Assembly: GCA_963971575.1 (NCBI GenBank) | Contig: OZ020625.1 | Span: 14,423,646 to 14,487,645, forward strand | From: Liopterus haemorrhoidalis | Taxonomy: Eukaryota; Arthropoda; Insecta; Coleoptera; Dytiscidae | DNA length: 64,000 nucleotides | Direction of reading: 5' to 3' | Shown here: positions 32,052-41,739 of the stretch, piece by piece | How the letters are laid out: every line of letters begins with the position of its first letter | Numbering within the stretch: the stretch's first letter is position 1 | The notes under the pieces: model-generated | Seen by the model: the letters and a program-made list of their open reading frames with translations, nothing else | The model's database searches: none | What the model was told of the DNA's origin: nothing | Translations under genes and position numbers: made by a program

Positions 32052-33382
32052 TGTTGGGCCCGCTAGGCGCCCCAATTTTCCTTATTTTGTAATTTAATTA
32101 ATTTAAATGTAAAAACATAATTTATGTATATTTTTCTATGTTTTAGGCCAACTAGGGCCATCTGCCAATTTTTCTTTGCACTTTTATGAAAATTTAATGC
32201 ATAAATTAACCGCAATTAACAGGTCGCTGACCGTTCATTACAAATTAACCTGTTCGTTAATATAACGTTTTTTCGAGACCGCATGGTTTTTTAACCTATA
32301 AATCAGTGTTTTTCGCTTCCCGGCTATTTTTTATGCCGTGTATATTTCGGATTTACAACCCGAAATATCAGTGATTTAAACCGCTCTTTGTCAGATTTAC
32401 AACCTGACAAATCATATCAGTGCATCTTATAATTTAGAGTGAAAACCAGATCAGCTGATTCATCCAGACGAGCTATCCAGCTACCAGGAAGAATCCAGAT
32501 CCAGAATCCAGCTAAGTGTCGTACACTGTAGTTTTATTCTGTTTATTTGTATTTGAAAATATTCTATTTAGAATTTTGTTTGTATCAAAATATTGTTTAT
32601 TAGAGTAGTTCATTCCGAACTTACTTAAATTTCAGTTTAAGATTTATTGTTGTTAAATTCTTTAGAATAGCCTTCAGCTAATACATTTTAGTAACAATAA
32701 TACTGCATATTATTGTTAATTTGCAGATATTAATATTCTAGTATTAACATTCATTTATTGTAGTTTATTTTCACGTGCCTTCAGCTGATATTTATTTATG
32801 TATTAATGCAATTTAACCATCTGTTTGTTGCATATTTATTTCTAGTTCTATTACTGAACTAAGGCTTGGCTTTCACCAAAACACATTTTTATAGTGTAAA
32901 TTATAAGATTTGTACAGTTTATTATTGTATTGTGTCCGACAAAGTACACTGGCCAGCTTACATTGCACCGTATCTTGCCAGGTGTACTTTGTATCCAGTG
33001 AGTTGAGTCTACGATATTTTCGTGTTAGGTACATCGTCGGTAGGAGTCATCGAGGGAAACATCAAGTATTGGCTCCTCCTTTCACCTTATTTGTGGGCCT
33101 GGACTTTAACCCTTCTCTCCCCAGCGAGGGCTACACCTCCTTTGTGCAGTCTCCTAGATTTGCCCCTAGGAGCAGAAGAGTTTAAATCCCCCTTCTTTCC
33201 TTAAGGTTGAAACCGGCGATTACTCAACTCACTGCGCGTACGTCCGCGACACAATAGACCACTCTAGTTACCGGCGCGCTGCGCTACCAATATATCGGTC
33301 CTTCGAGTTTTTTAGATTGTCGACCACTGTGTGTAGCGCTGTCTTGTCCTACGGTCACCACCCAACGTAGGCGGGCGCTACA
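32052..33382 (+). repeat. 5' LTR of Bel-Pao element
   Basis: Begins TGTTGGGCCCGC and ends GGGCGCTACA. 1331 bp, equal in length to the 3' LTR. Confidence 0.92.
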
Positions 33383-33855
33383 TTTCATGGTCCTTCGAGC
33401 CGGATTTGATCCGCCGTTTTGTGCGATTTACAAAGTCCGATTTTTGCAAGTCCGATTTTTGTGAATCCGATATTTTGTTGTCCGACTCGCGCTACATTTC
33501 ATGGTCAGCTTCGAGCCGGATTTGATCCGCCGTTTTGTGCGATTTACAAAGTCCGATTTTTGCAAGTCCGATTTTTGTAAATCCGATATTTTATTGTCCG
33601 ACTCGTGCTACATTTCATGGTCCTCCACGAGCCGGATGCGAACCTCCGTTCTGCGAGATTTACAAGTCCGATTTTTGCAAGTCCGATTTTTGCAAGTCCG
33701 ATTTTTTGCAAGTCCGATTTTTGTAAGTCCGATTTTTAGTGTCCGACTGTTGTACATTTCGGATACAGAACCTCCGTTTTGCCCGATTTACGAATATTCC
33801 GACTTTTTGGAAGTCCGATTTTTGTAAGTCTGAATTTTTATTGTCCGATTTATCT
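33383..33855 (+). repeat. Leader tandem repeat including primer-site copies
   Basis: Units at 33383-33496, 33497-33612, 33613-33756 and a partial one to about 33855. Units 1-3 start TTTCATGGTC and carry an altered primer site in units 2 (TGGTCAGCTTCGAGCCGGA) and 3 (TGGTCCTCCACGAGCCGGA). Units 1 and 2 end in GCTACA, as the LTR does. Each has several AAGTCCGATTTTTG-type phrases. Confidence 0.85.
33388..33404 (+). promoter_or_regulatory. Primer-binding site for tRNA-Tyr
   Basis: TGGTCCTTCGAGCCGGA, 5 bp after the LTR, is complementary to the 3' end of animal tRNA-Tyr including CCA; the match continues a few bases further into the T arm. Confidence 0.75.
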
Positions 33856-33930
33856 TGAAATCGTTCATATTACGCCTGCTAGAAGTGTCTGGCAGTTCCA
33901 CGGACCTATTAGGCCGTTTTCCAGGATAAA

Positions 33931-34270
33931 AAGCAAATTTGGATTATCCGACTTTTGGATTATCCGATCTCCGATCAACCATTTTGATCCCACAACAAGT
34001 TAACGTTGCTGTTAGCCCTGTTTCCGCTGTTGGAAGCAAATTTGGATTATCCGACTTTTGGATTATCCGATCTCCGATCAACCGTTTTGATCCCACAACA
34101 AGTTAACGTTGCTGTTAACCATGTTTCCGCTGTTGGATGCAATTTTGGATTATCCGACTTTTGGATTATCCGATCACTGATCAACCGTTTTGATTCCACA
34201 ACAAGTTAACGTTGCTGTTATCCCTGTTTACGTTAGTTGGAAGAACTTTTGGATTATCCGACACGCCCGA
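33931..34270 (+). repeat. Leader tandem repeat, 103-bp unit x3.3
   Basis: Units begin at about 33931, 34034 and 34137, with a partial one at about 34238. Each contains GGATTATCCGACTTTTGG. Open frames through the leader are caused by these repeats. Confidence 0.85.
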
Positions 34271-34434
34271 CTATCCGACCTTTGGTTCTTTCAACGCCAG
34301 GATCACATACCCCAAGGCCGGCGGCATCACCAGTCTGCACGGCAAGAGTTTAGTATTTGTGATATACTAAAATTTGTACTACCATTGATCCCGCGATCGC
34401 TCTGTACTTGACCAAGATATCCCATCGGTTCAAC

Positions 34435-37400
34435 ATGGCCGCTGTCACAAGGCTCACGGTAAAAAAGGGATTTTGTGTCAGGTATTTGGACACGTTAGAA
34501 AGGTCCATTCAGGATGCCTTGACCGATCCAAGCAAACTCGCTCGCGTGCGTGCTCAACTCAAGGAGCTACCAGCACGGAGGAGTACCTATGAAGAGTGCA
34601 TGTTGGAATTACTGACTCTTCCAGAAACTGTGGACAAACAGGAGGAACTGAATCTTGAATATGATGATTTTTGTGAGAGAGTCACCGAAGTCGTCACTAC
34701 TTGTGATCAGTCACCATTCGCTGAGAACGTTCCTCAGTCATGTGACAGAACTGATCTGCCTAACACTGCCTTCCAAAGCAGCATCCAGTCTACTTCAACC
34801 CATACACGATTGTCGAAGTTGGATCTGCCTACATTTACAGGAAAGATTTCCGAATGGAGTTCATACTGCGACATGTTTATGAGCACAGTACATAACAACG
34901 AATCGTTCGCTCCAGTACAGAAATTTCAGCACCTGAAAGCCAGTCTGGCTGGAGAACCACTAGAACTTGTAAGAAATCTCAAGCTCACTGATGCTAACTA
35001 CGAACCAGCTTTAGCCGTCCTGAAAAAGCGATATCAGCACACTCGCCTGATTTCTGGACATCATGTGGACGGACTATTGGACTTGGATTCTCTAACCAAC
35101 ATGTCTTTCCACAACGTCTCAAGGTTTGTGTCATCGATCACCAGCCATGTAGAGGCTCTACGGGCTCAGGGAGAGCCTGTGGACAACTGGTCTCAGATAT
35201 TCGCCTGCATCCTAGTCAGGAAACTGAACACTCAGACCAGGAACAGATTTGAGCGCCATCTGAATCCGAAGTCCTTACCAACGTTGTCCGAATTGTTAGA
35301 TTTTTTGAGCACATACGTTACCTCCCAACAGTGGCAGACTGTGGATCAAGAAGATCCTATCATAGAACCCTCCGTAAGAGCTAGTTCAAACCCGAGAGCT
35401 AGCGCAAGCCCGAGGTCACAAAGGCAGAAAAAGGCTTTTGTAACCACTTCCTACCAAACATTAACATGTTTAGAGTGCAAAACATCACATCCTATGCACT
35501 CTTGCACGAAGTTTAGAAGTCTCACGCCGTATGAGAGACGTTCTCTCATAAGGAAACACAATCACTGCTACAATTGTTTTTCGCCAAACCATCAAGCACC
35601 GACTTGTAACTCCAAGTACAATTGTAGGCATTGTGACCAGCGACATCACACACTGCTTCATATTGGGGAACACCTCCCAATAGGAAAAGCACATGATGTC
35701 TCCCAAGCTAAACCATTCCGTCCAAAGAGCCAACCTGACAGTGAAGTTAGCAAGGAAAAGCCTTCAACTTCAACTCTCGTAGTAGTACACAATACAAGGA
35801 CCACACCTCAACCGAGGTTATCGCGTGTTTTGTTGAGTACCGCACGCATCCAAGTGAGAGACTCCCAACAACGCTGGAAGGAAGTTAGAGTACTCCTTGA
35901 CAGCGGGAGTGAGACCAGCTTGATGTCGGATAGCTGCTGTCTCAAACTAGGCTTAGATTTGAAGCCTACCAAGACATCCATATCTGGAGTTTCCAATGTG
36001 GAGGTAGACGCGGTCTCAGGAGTTGTTAAATGTCACTTCCGCCCGCGTCACAACTGGAACAACTGTTCTACCAATGCCCTGGGAGTTAAGAACATTGCTG
36101 CCTGCTTGCCAGCCCAGACTTTCCGTCCATTCACATCACCCATGTTGAGAGGAGTGCAACTGGCAGACCCAAGTTACAACCAAACCGCTCCAGTAGACAT
36201 GCTATTAGGAGCTGATGTCTATTTTTCTTTGGTTAAAGGAAAACCAGTGAAATTACCTGAAGGCCCATACGCGATAGAAACCGCTTTGGGCGTAGTAATT
36301 ACCGGTCCATTTCCCGGACCAGCCAACAAAGTTATGTCCTTCCACGTATCGGTGGTTCAGGACTTGAACGAAACCGCTCCTGCACTTGGTGAGGGCACTA
36401 CCGCTCCTGCACTTAGTGAGGACACTACCGCTCCTGCACTTAGTGAGGGCACTACCGCTCCTGCACTTAGTGAGGACACTACCGCTCCTGCACTTGATGA
36501 GGGCATTACCGCTCCTGCACTTAGTGAGGGCACTACCGCTCCTGCACTTAGTGAGGACACTACCGCTCCTGCACTTGATGAGGGCACTACCGCTCCTGCA
36601 CTTAGTGAGGACACTACCGCTCCTGCACTTAGTGAGGACACTTCCGCTCCTGTACTTAGTGAGGTCACTACCACTCCTGCACATAGTGAGGACACTACCG
36701 CTCCTGCACTTAGTGAGGGCACTACCGCTCCTGCACCTAGTGGGGACATTTCCGCTCCTGCACCTGGTGGGGTCATTTCCGCACCTGCACTTGGTGAGGA
36801 CGCTACCGCTCCTGCTCCTAGTACAATGGACAACCCCGCAGATTGCGCGTCCAGAGGGCTGTTACCCTCGGAACTGCCAGAGCACCCGCTCTGGTGGTCT
36901 GGACCCATTTGGCTGAACCGACCCATTGAAGAATGGCCAATAAATACCAGTACCATTTCCCCAACGTCTGAGGAAGATGTACTAGCTGAGACTAAACCAG
37001 CTATATGCCTCGTTCAGCAGAACGAGCAAGTAAATGACATGTTTCTTTTGTACTCATCATATTCCCGACTGATGAGAATTACTGCTTTATGCCTGCGTTT
37101 TATCAATAATTCGCGACCCCGAGGAAACAAGTGTTATGGATTCATTTCAACTGCCGAACTAAGTCGAGCCCAGATGCGGCTGGCACGAATGGCTCAAGTC
37201 GATGCATTCGGACCGCAGTTGAAATGTCTTGCTGAACGTAAACCCGTTTCCAAACCACTAAGGAAGCTGGACCCTTTCCTCGATCGACACGGCCTAATGA
37301 GAGTAGGTGGGAGACTAAGATTTACCGAGAGAACCTACGATCATAGGCACCCCATACTGTTGTCCTCAAAACACATCCTTACCGACATGTTAGTGAAGTA

Positions 37401-38529
37401 TTACCACGACAAACACCTACATGCATCGCCGAGAACCATCCAAGCTATCGTTGAACGCGCATTCTGGATAGTAGGTGCACGTAACCTAATTAGAAGAGTT
37501 TGTCGTAAGTGCGTTAGATGTTTCAGAAATAAGCCGACCTTTATGCACCCCATGATGGGAGACCTGCCTCAACCCCGAGTCAGGCCAGAGAAACCGTTCG
37601 CTATTATAGGCACTGATTACGGAGGACCCTACATGGTCACGCCATATAAAGGTAGAGGCTATAAGTGTCATAAGGCATATCTCTGCCTGTTTATCTGCTT
37701 TGCCACTAAAGCAGTACACCTTGAACTTGCATCTGATTTGACCACTGAAACATTCTTGAACGCCTTCCATAGATTCATCTCCCGGCGAGGAAGATGTTCC
37801 AAAATCTACAGCGATGGAGGAACAAATTATATTGGAGCTAAAGCTCACTTTTCGGAGCTCCAGAAATTCGTAACTTCCTCGAATTACAACGATTGTTTAG
37901 CCAATAAGTTGGCAGTGGATGGTGTCGAGTGGCACATTAACCCTGCGTCAGCCCCACACTTTGGAGGATTGTGGGAGGCTGCTATTAAATCCGTGAAGTT
38001 CCACTTGTCTCGTGTTATTGGCGAACAAGGGCTCACGTATGAGGAGATGACAACTGTATTGGCCCGAATTGAAGCTGTCCTTAATTCGAGGCCGCTCACC
38101 CAATTGTCCACGGACCCAGAGGACTGTGAGGCGCTCACGCCCAGCCATTTCCTTACAATGGAACCTGCCGTCTCTGTCCCAGAACCCAACCTTGAAGGTG
38201 AACCCATTGCGATACTAAAGAGATGGAAACTCACGCAAAAAATTGTTCAAGATTTTTGGAGGCGTTGGAACAATGAGTATCTGAACACGCTTCAACAACG
38301 CCAGAAGTGGGACAAACCTGCGTTATCGTTGCAGGTAGGACAGTTGGTTTTGGTCCAGGACAACTGCCTGCCCCCCTTGCAGTGGAGGTTGGGGCGAGTG
38401 ATAACGGTCTCCCCGGGAGGAGACGACGTGGTGAGAGTCGCCACCGTCAAGACCGCCAAGGGCACCTTGGTCAGGCCAGTAGTGAAACTGGCTCCCCTTC
38501 CAATCGATTATTGTCCTCCAGTATGTTGA
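34435..38529 (+). CDS. Bel-Pao Gag-protease-integrase polyprotein without RT/RNase H
   Basis: 1364 codons from the first ATG (34435, in a good CAACATGG context); the open frame extends upstream only through TTG. Order: Gag domain of the DUF1759 type (about 127-290), Cys/His knuckle CYNCFSPNHQAPTC (378-391) and a second CxxC-H-H motif, aspartic protease with LLDSGSET (D489), then a 27-bp repeat array (647-796), then NPADCASRG and WWSGP, which normally follow RNase H, an H2C2 zinc region, the integrase core with D1061, D1127 and E1181, and a C-terminal DUF5641-like domain. Reverse transcriptase and RNase H, normally some 500-600 residues between protease and NPAD, are absent. No stop or frameshift is present, so the protein could still be made and could package and integrate RNA copied by a partner. 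Confidence 0.9.
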   Translation: MAAVTRLTVKKGFCVRYLDTLERSIQDALTDPSKLARVRAQLKELPARRSTYEECMLELLTLPETVDKQEELNLEYDDFCERVTEVVTTCDQSPFAENVPQSCDRTDLPNTAFQSSIQSTSTHTRLSKLDLPTFTGKISEWSSYCDMFMSTVHNNESFAPVQKFQHLKASLAGEPLELVRNLKLTDANYEPALAVLKKRYQHTRLISGHHVDGLLDLDSLTNMSFHNVSRFVSSITSHVEALRAQGEPVDNWSQIFACILVRKLNTQTRNRFERHLNPKSLPTLSELLDFLSTYVTSQQWQTVDQEDPIIEPSVRASSNPRASASPRSQRQKKAFVTTSYQTLTCLECKTSHPMHSCTKFRSLTPYERRSLIRKHNHCYNCFSPNHQAPTCNSKYNCRHCDQRHHTLLHIGEHLPIGKAHDVSQAKPFRPKSQPDSEVSKEKPSTSTLVVVHNTRTTPQPRLSRVLLSTARIQVRDSQQRWKEVRVLLDSGSETSLMSDSCCLKLGLDLKPTKTSISGVSNVEVDAVSGVVKCHFRPRHNWNNCSTNALGVKNIAACLPAQTFRPFTSPMLRGVQLADPSYNQTAPVDMLLGADVYFSLVKGKPVKLPEGPYAIETALGVVITGPFPGPANKVMSFHVSVVQDLNETAPALGEGTTAPALSEDTTAPALSEGTTAPALSEDTTAPALDEGITAPALSEGTTAPALSEDTTAPALDEGTTAPALSEDTTAPALSEDTSAPVLSEVTTTPAHSEDTTAPALSEGTTAPAPSGDISAPAPGGVISAPALGEDATAPAPSTMDNPADCASRGLLPSELPEHPLWWSGPIWLNRPIEEWPINTSTISPTSEEDVLAETKPAICLVQQNEQVNDMFLLYSSYSRLMRITALCLRFINNSRPRGNKCYGFISTAELSRAQMRLARMAQVDAFGPQLKCLAERKPVSKPLRKLDPFLDRHGLMRVGGRLRFTERTYDHRHPILLSSKHILTDMLVKYYHDKHLHASPRTIQAIVERAFWIVGARNLIRRVCRKCVRCFRNKPTFMHPMMGDLPQPRVRPEKPFAIIGTDYGGPYMVTPYKGRGYKCHKAYLCLFICFATKAVHLELASDLTTETFLNAFHRFISRRGRCSKIYSDGGTNYIGAKAHFSELQKFVTSSNYNDCLANKLAVDGVEWHINPASAPHFGGLWEAAIKSVKFHLSRVIGEQGLTYEEMTTVLARIEAVLNSRPLTQLSTDPEDCEALTPSHFLTMEPAVSVPEPNLEGEPIAILKRWKLTQKIVQDFWRRWNNEYLNTLQQRQKWDKPALSLQVGQLVLVQDNCLPPLQWRLGRVITVSPGGDDVVRVATVKTAKGTLVRPVVKLAPLPIDYCPPVC
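36373..36822 (+). repeat. 27-bp in-frame minisatellite, about 16 copies
   Basis: Each unit encodes TTAPALSED or TTAPALSEG with variants. The unit is divisible by three, so long frames open on both strands and are not genes. It sits precisely where reverse transcriptase and RNase H are missing. Confidence 0.95.
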
Positions 38530-38590
38530 TTGCCGCTCCATTTGACAATCATAATTTGTTGTTCCCGGTTCTAAAACATTCGTTTTGGCC

Positions 38591-38597
38591 GGCGGAA
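38591..38597 (+). promoter_or_regulatory. Short polypurine tract
   Basis: GGCGGAA immediately before the 3' LTR, the likely plus-strand primer. Confidence 0.55.
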
Positions 38598-39928
38598 TGT
38601 TGGGCCCGCTAGGCGCCCCAATTTTCCTTATTTTGTAATTTAATTAATTTAAATGTAAAAACATAATTTATGTATATTTTTCTATGTTTTAGGCCAACTA
38701 GGGCCATCTGCCAATTTTTCTTTGCACTTTTATGAAAATTTAATGCATAAATTAACCGCAATTAACAGGTCGCTGACCGTTCATTACAAATTAACCTGTT
38801 CGTTAATATAACGTTTTTTCGAGACCGCATGGTTTTTTAACCTATAAATCAGTGTTTTTCGCTTCCCGGCTATTTTTTATGCCGTGTATATTTCGGATTT
38901 ACAACCCGAAATATCAGTGATTTAAACCGCTCTTTGTCAGATTTACAACCTGACAAATCATATCAGTGCATCTTATAATTTAGAGTGAAAACCAGATCAG
39001 CTGATTCATCCAGACGAGCTATCCGGCTACCAGGAAGAATCCAGATCCAGAATCCAGCTAAGTGTCGTACACTGTAGTTTTATTCTGTTTATTTGTATTT
39101 GAAAATATTCTATTTAGAATTTTGTTTGTATCAAAATATTGTTTATTAGAGTAGTTCATTCCGAACTTACTTAAATTTCAGTTTAAGATTTATTGTTGTT
39201 AAATTCTTTAGAATAGCCTTCAGCTAATACATTTTAGTAACAATAATACTGCATATTATTGTTAATTTGCAGATATTAATATTCTAGTATTAACATTCAT
39301 TTATTGTAGTTTATTTTCACGTGCCTTCAGCTGATATTTATTTATGTATTAATGCAATTTAACCATCTGTTTGTTGCATATTTATTTCTAGTTCTATTAC
39401 TGAACTAAGGCTTGGCTTTCACCAAAACACATTTTTATAGTGTAAATTATAAGATTTGTACAGTTTATTATTGTATTGTGTCCGACAAAGTACACTGGCC
39501 AGCTTACATTGCACCGTATCTTGCCAGGTGTACTTTGTATCCAGTGAGTTGAGTCTACGATATTTTCGTGTTACGTACATCGTCGGTAGGAGTCATCGAG
39601 GGAAACATCAAGTATTGGCTCCTCCTTTCACCTTATTTGTGGGCCTGGACTTTAACCCTTCTCTCCCCAGCGAGGGCTACACCTCCTTTGTGCAGTCTCC
39701 TAGATTTGCCCCTAGGAGCAGAAGAGTTTAAATCCCCCTTCTTTCCTTAAGGTTGAAACCGGCGATTACTCAACTCACTGCGCGTACGTCCGCGACACAA
39801 TAGACCACTCTAGTTACCGGCGCGCTGCGCTACCAATATATCGGTCCTTCGAGTTTTTTAGATTGTCGACCACTGTGTGTAGCGCTGTCTTGTCCTACGG
39901 TCACCACCCAACGTAGGCGGGCGCTACA
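38598..39928 (+). repeat. 3' LTR of Bel-Pao element
   Basis: 1331 bp, near identical to the 5' LTR, followed by GCATG. Confidence 0.92.
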
Positions 39929-40938
39929 GCATGCATGCCGAGAAAGCCCATCACATCATAAATAATAAGAAAATTTGCAAAAAAGAAAAATTGGAAAATT
40001 TCGGTCATATTGTTTTGCATGCCTTTTTGCATTTCACTAAATAATGTTGGTTTTAGCTCAAATACAAAATGGCAATTTTTTTTTTTTTTGCAACTTTTCT
40101 TATTATTTATGATGTGATGGGCTTCCTCGTCATGCATGCCATTTTGTATTTGAGCTAAAAACAACATTATTTAGTGAAATGCAAAAAGGCATGCAAAACA
40201 ATATGACCGAAATTTTCCATTTTTTTTTTTTTGCAACTTTTCTTATTATTTATGATGTGATGGGCTTTCTCGACATGCATGCCATTTTGTATTTGAGCTA
40301 AAAACAACATTATTTAGTGAAATGCAAAAAAGGCATGCAAAATAATATGATCGAAATTTTCCATTTTTTTTTGCCAATTTTCCGATGCATGCCTCTGTTT
40401 TAGGACCTCCTTATCTGCATGCCAATTATGTTATACAGCAATGCATTATATCAATAACCTATAGTTAAGATGGCATGCAAAAAGAAATCACGTAAAATCC
40501 TATTAAAATATTCACAAATTTTTTCCGAAATTTTCCACCCTTGGGCCAACGAGGGCCGCATGCCAATTTTTTTATAGGAGTTTTATGACACAAACTTTAA
40601 TTCTTTTCATCGGCATGCTGTATGAAAACGCGGAAAATCATATTTTTTTATTACAAGATCACGTGACTGTTTGAGCCCTTTGGGACCCTCCGAATCGCAT
40701 CCCTATTATTAAAAGACTTTAAATTTGTTTTAACTTTCTTTTGACAAAAGGGCAAGCAATATTAAATCAGAAAAACACAAAATTTTTGTGCAAGTGGAAA
40801 TGCAATTTTTCCTATGACCGGAAAGCGTGCAGGGGTTTAGTACCATCCCTTTTTTGTTGTCACAGGGTAAATATTCTCTCCTCCAAAAGGCATGCTGTAT
40901 GAAATCGGAGACCAAAAATGTCATGAGCTCCCGGTCTA

Positions 40939-41031
40939 TGATCCTTCAATTCTGCAAAATCAGTTATTTTCCTAAATCACTCTGATCGCATATACATATT
41001 ACAAGAACAAAAAATATGGACATGCGAAAAC

Positions 41032-41062
<31 letters not shown>

Positions 41063-41104
41063 ACCAGCACGGAGAATTTTTTGATCTTCTGTTGAGGCAC
41101 TATC
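40939..41104. other. Linker with AT microsatellite
   Basis: AT-rich; (AT)n at about 41037-41062. Bases 41064-41104 are outside the inverted repeat of the Penelope-like element and may be its terminus or flank. Confidence 0.5.
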
Positions 41105-41739
41105 ATAGGAAATTATTTGGAAAAAAAAGAAGTAAAGCGAAGGATAATGCAATTATTTCATAATTGATCCAATATTTCGTTTATTCTTCATAAACTTTAT
41201 CAAGGATTTCTATAACAAAATGAACCGGTCATAAAAGCAAACACAAACTGTACATTTTCTTACCGAAATAGTTAAGCATGTCGCCAAGATGTAATATAAG
41301 TAAGTGAAGTTAGACCCATGGTGTCCAAAACAGTAAAAGAGTTGTTAAGAAACACTTGAATACATCAAAAAATTTGAAGAAAACAACTTAAGATGTTAAG
41401 GCAGATATGACGCCATATTAGTTACTAAGTCACATGACTTGATACGCAAGGCATTGTGGTAATGCCAGTAACAAGAAGAAAACTTCCTACTTCTAACCCC
41501 GGGAAAATATGAAATGTTTGAACATCCCATGGATGTAAACAAGTAAAACTCCTACGAGGAGAAAAGTATAAAGTGTGAAAAAGTCCATTTGGAAAATAAT
41601 GTAAAGGAAGGTAGTAAAACAAGGATGGAGATAACACACTAAATGTAAAAAATGGAAGAACCGCACCAAAAATTCACCTGACATTTTTAAATGTTAACAA
41701 AAACGAGTAAATGTCATGTAAGCTTTCCGTATCGGTTCT
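41105..41739 (-). repeat. Inverted repeat arm (3' side)
   Basis: Includes the last roughly 20 codons of the coding region and about 570 bp beyond the stop. Confidence 0.85.

Larger units (their letters stand above)
32052..39928 (+). mobile_element. Bel-Pao LTR retrotransposon lacking reverse transcriptase
   Basis: Two 1331-bp LTRs, tRNA-Tyr-type primer site, repeat-rich leader, one long frame and a 5-bp target duplication. The LTRs differ at only a few positions (I saw two: about 32484 and 33030 against their partners), so insertion was recent. The element has no reverse transcriptase or RNase H and would need these from a related copy. Confidence 0.9.
31385..40938. mobile_element. 1.7-kb palindromic (foldback-type) element split by Bel-Pao
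   Basis: The left part (31385-32051) and right part (39934-40938) end in TAGACCGGGAGCTCATGAC and its complement, with a possible 3-bp TGA duplication at 31382-31384 and 40939-40941. The terminal several hundred bp are inverted copies. The middle consists of roughly 150-bp units rich in GGCATGC, present once on the left, once direct on the right (about 39929-40075) and twice inverted (about 40077-40380). No transposase is encoded. Without the Bel-Pao insertion the length is about 1.67 kb. The frames seen inside are repeat artefacts. Confidence 0.7.

Noticed and set aside
32910..34411. Frames in the LTR and leader
   Set aside because: Present identically in both LTRs or produced by the 103-114-bp repeats; no coding features.
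36253..36956. Long frames on both strands over the Bel-Pao repeat array
   Set aside because: They arise from a 27-bp unit that is a multiple of three; only the plus-strand polyprotein frame has flanking domains.
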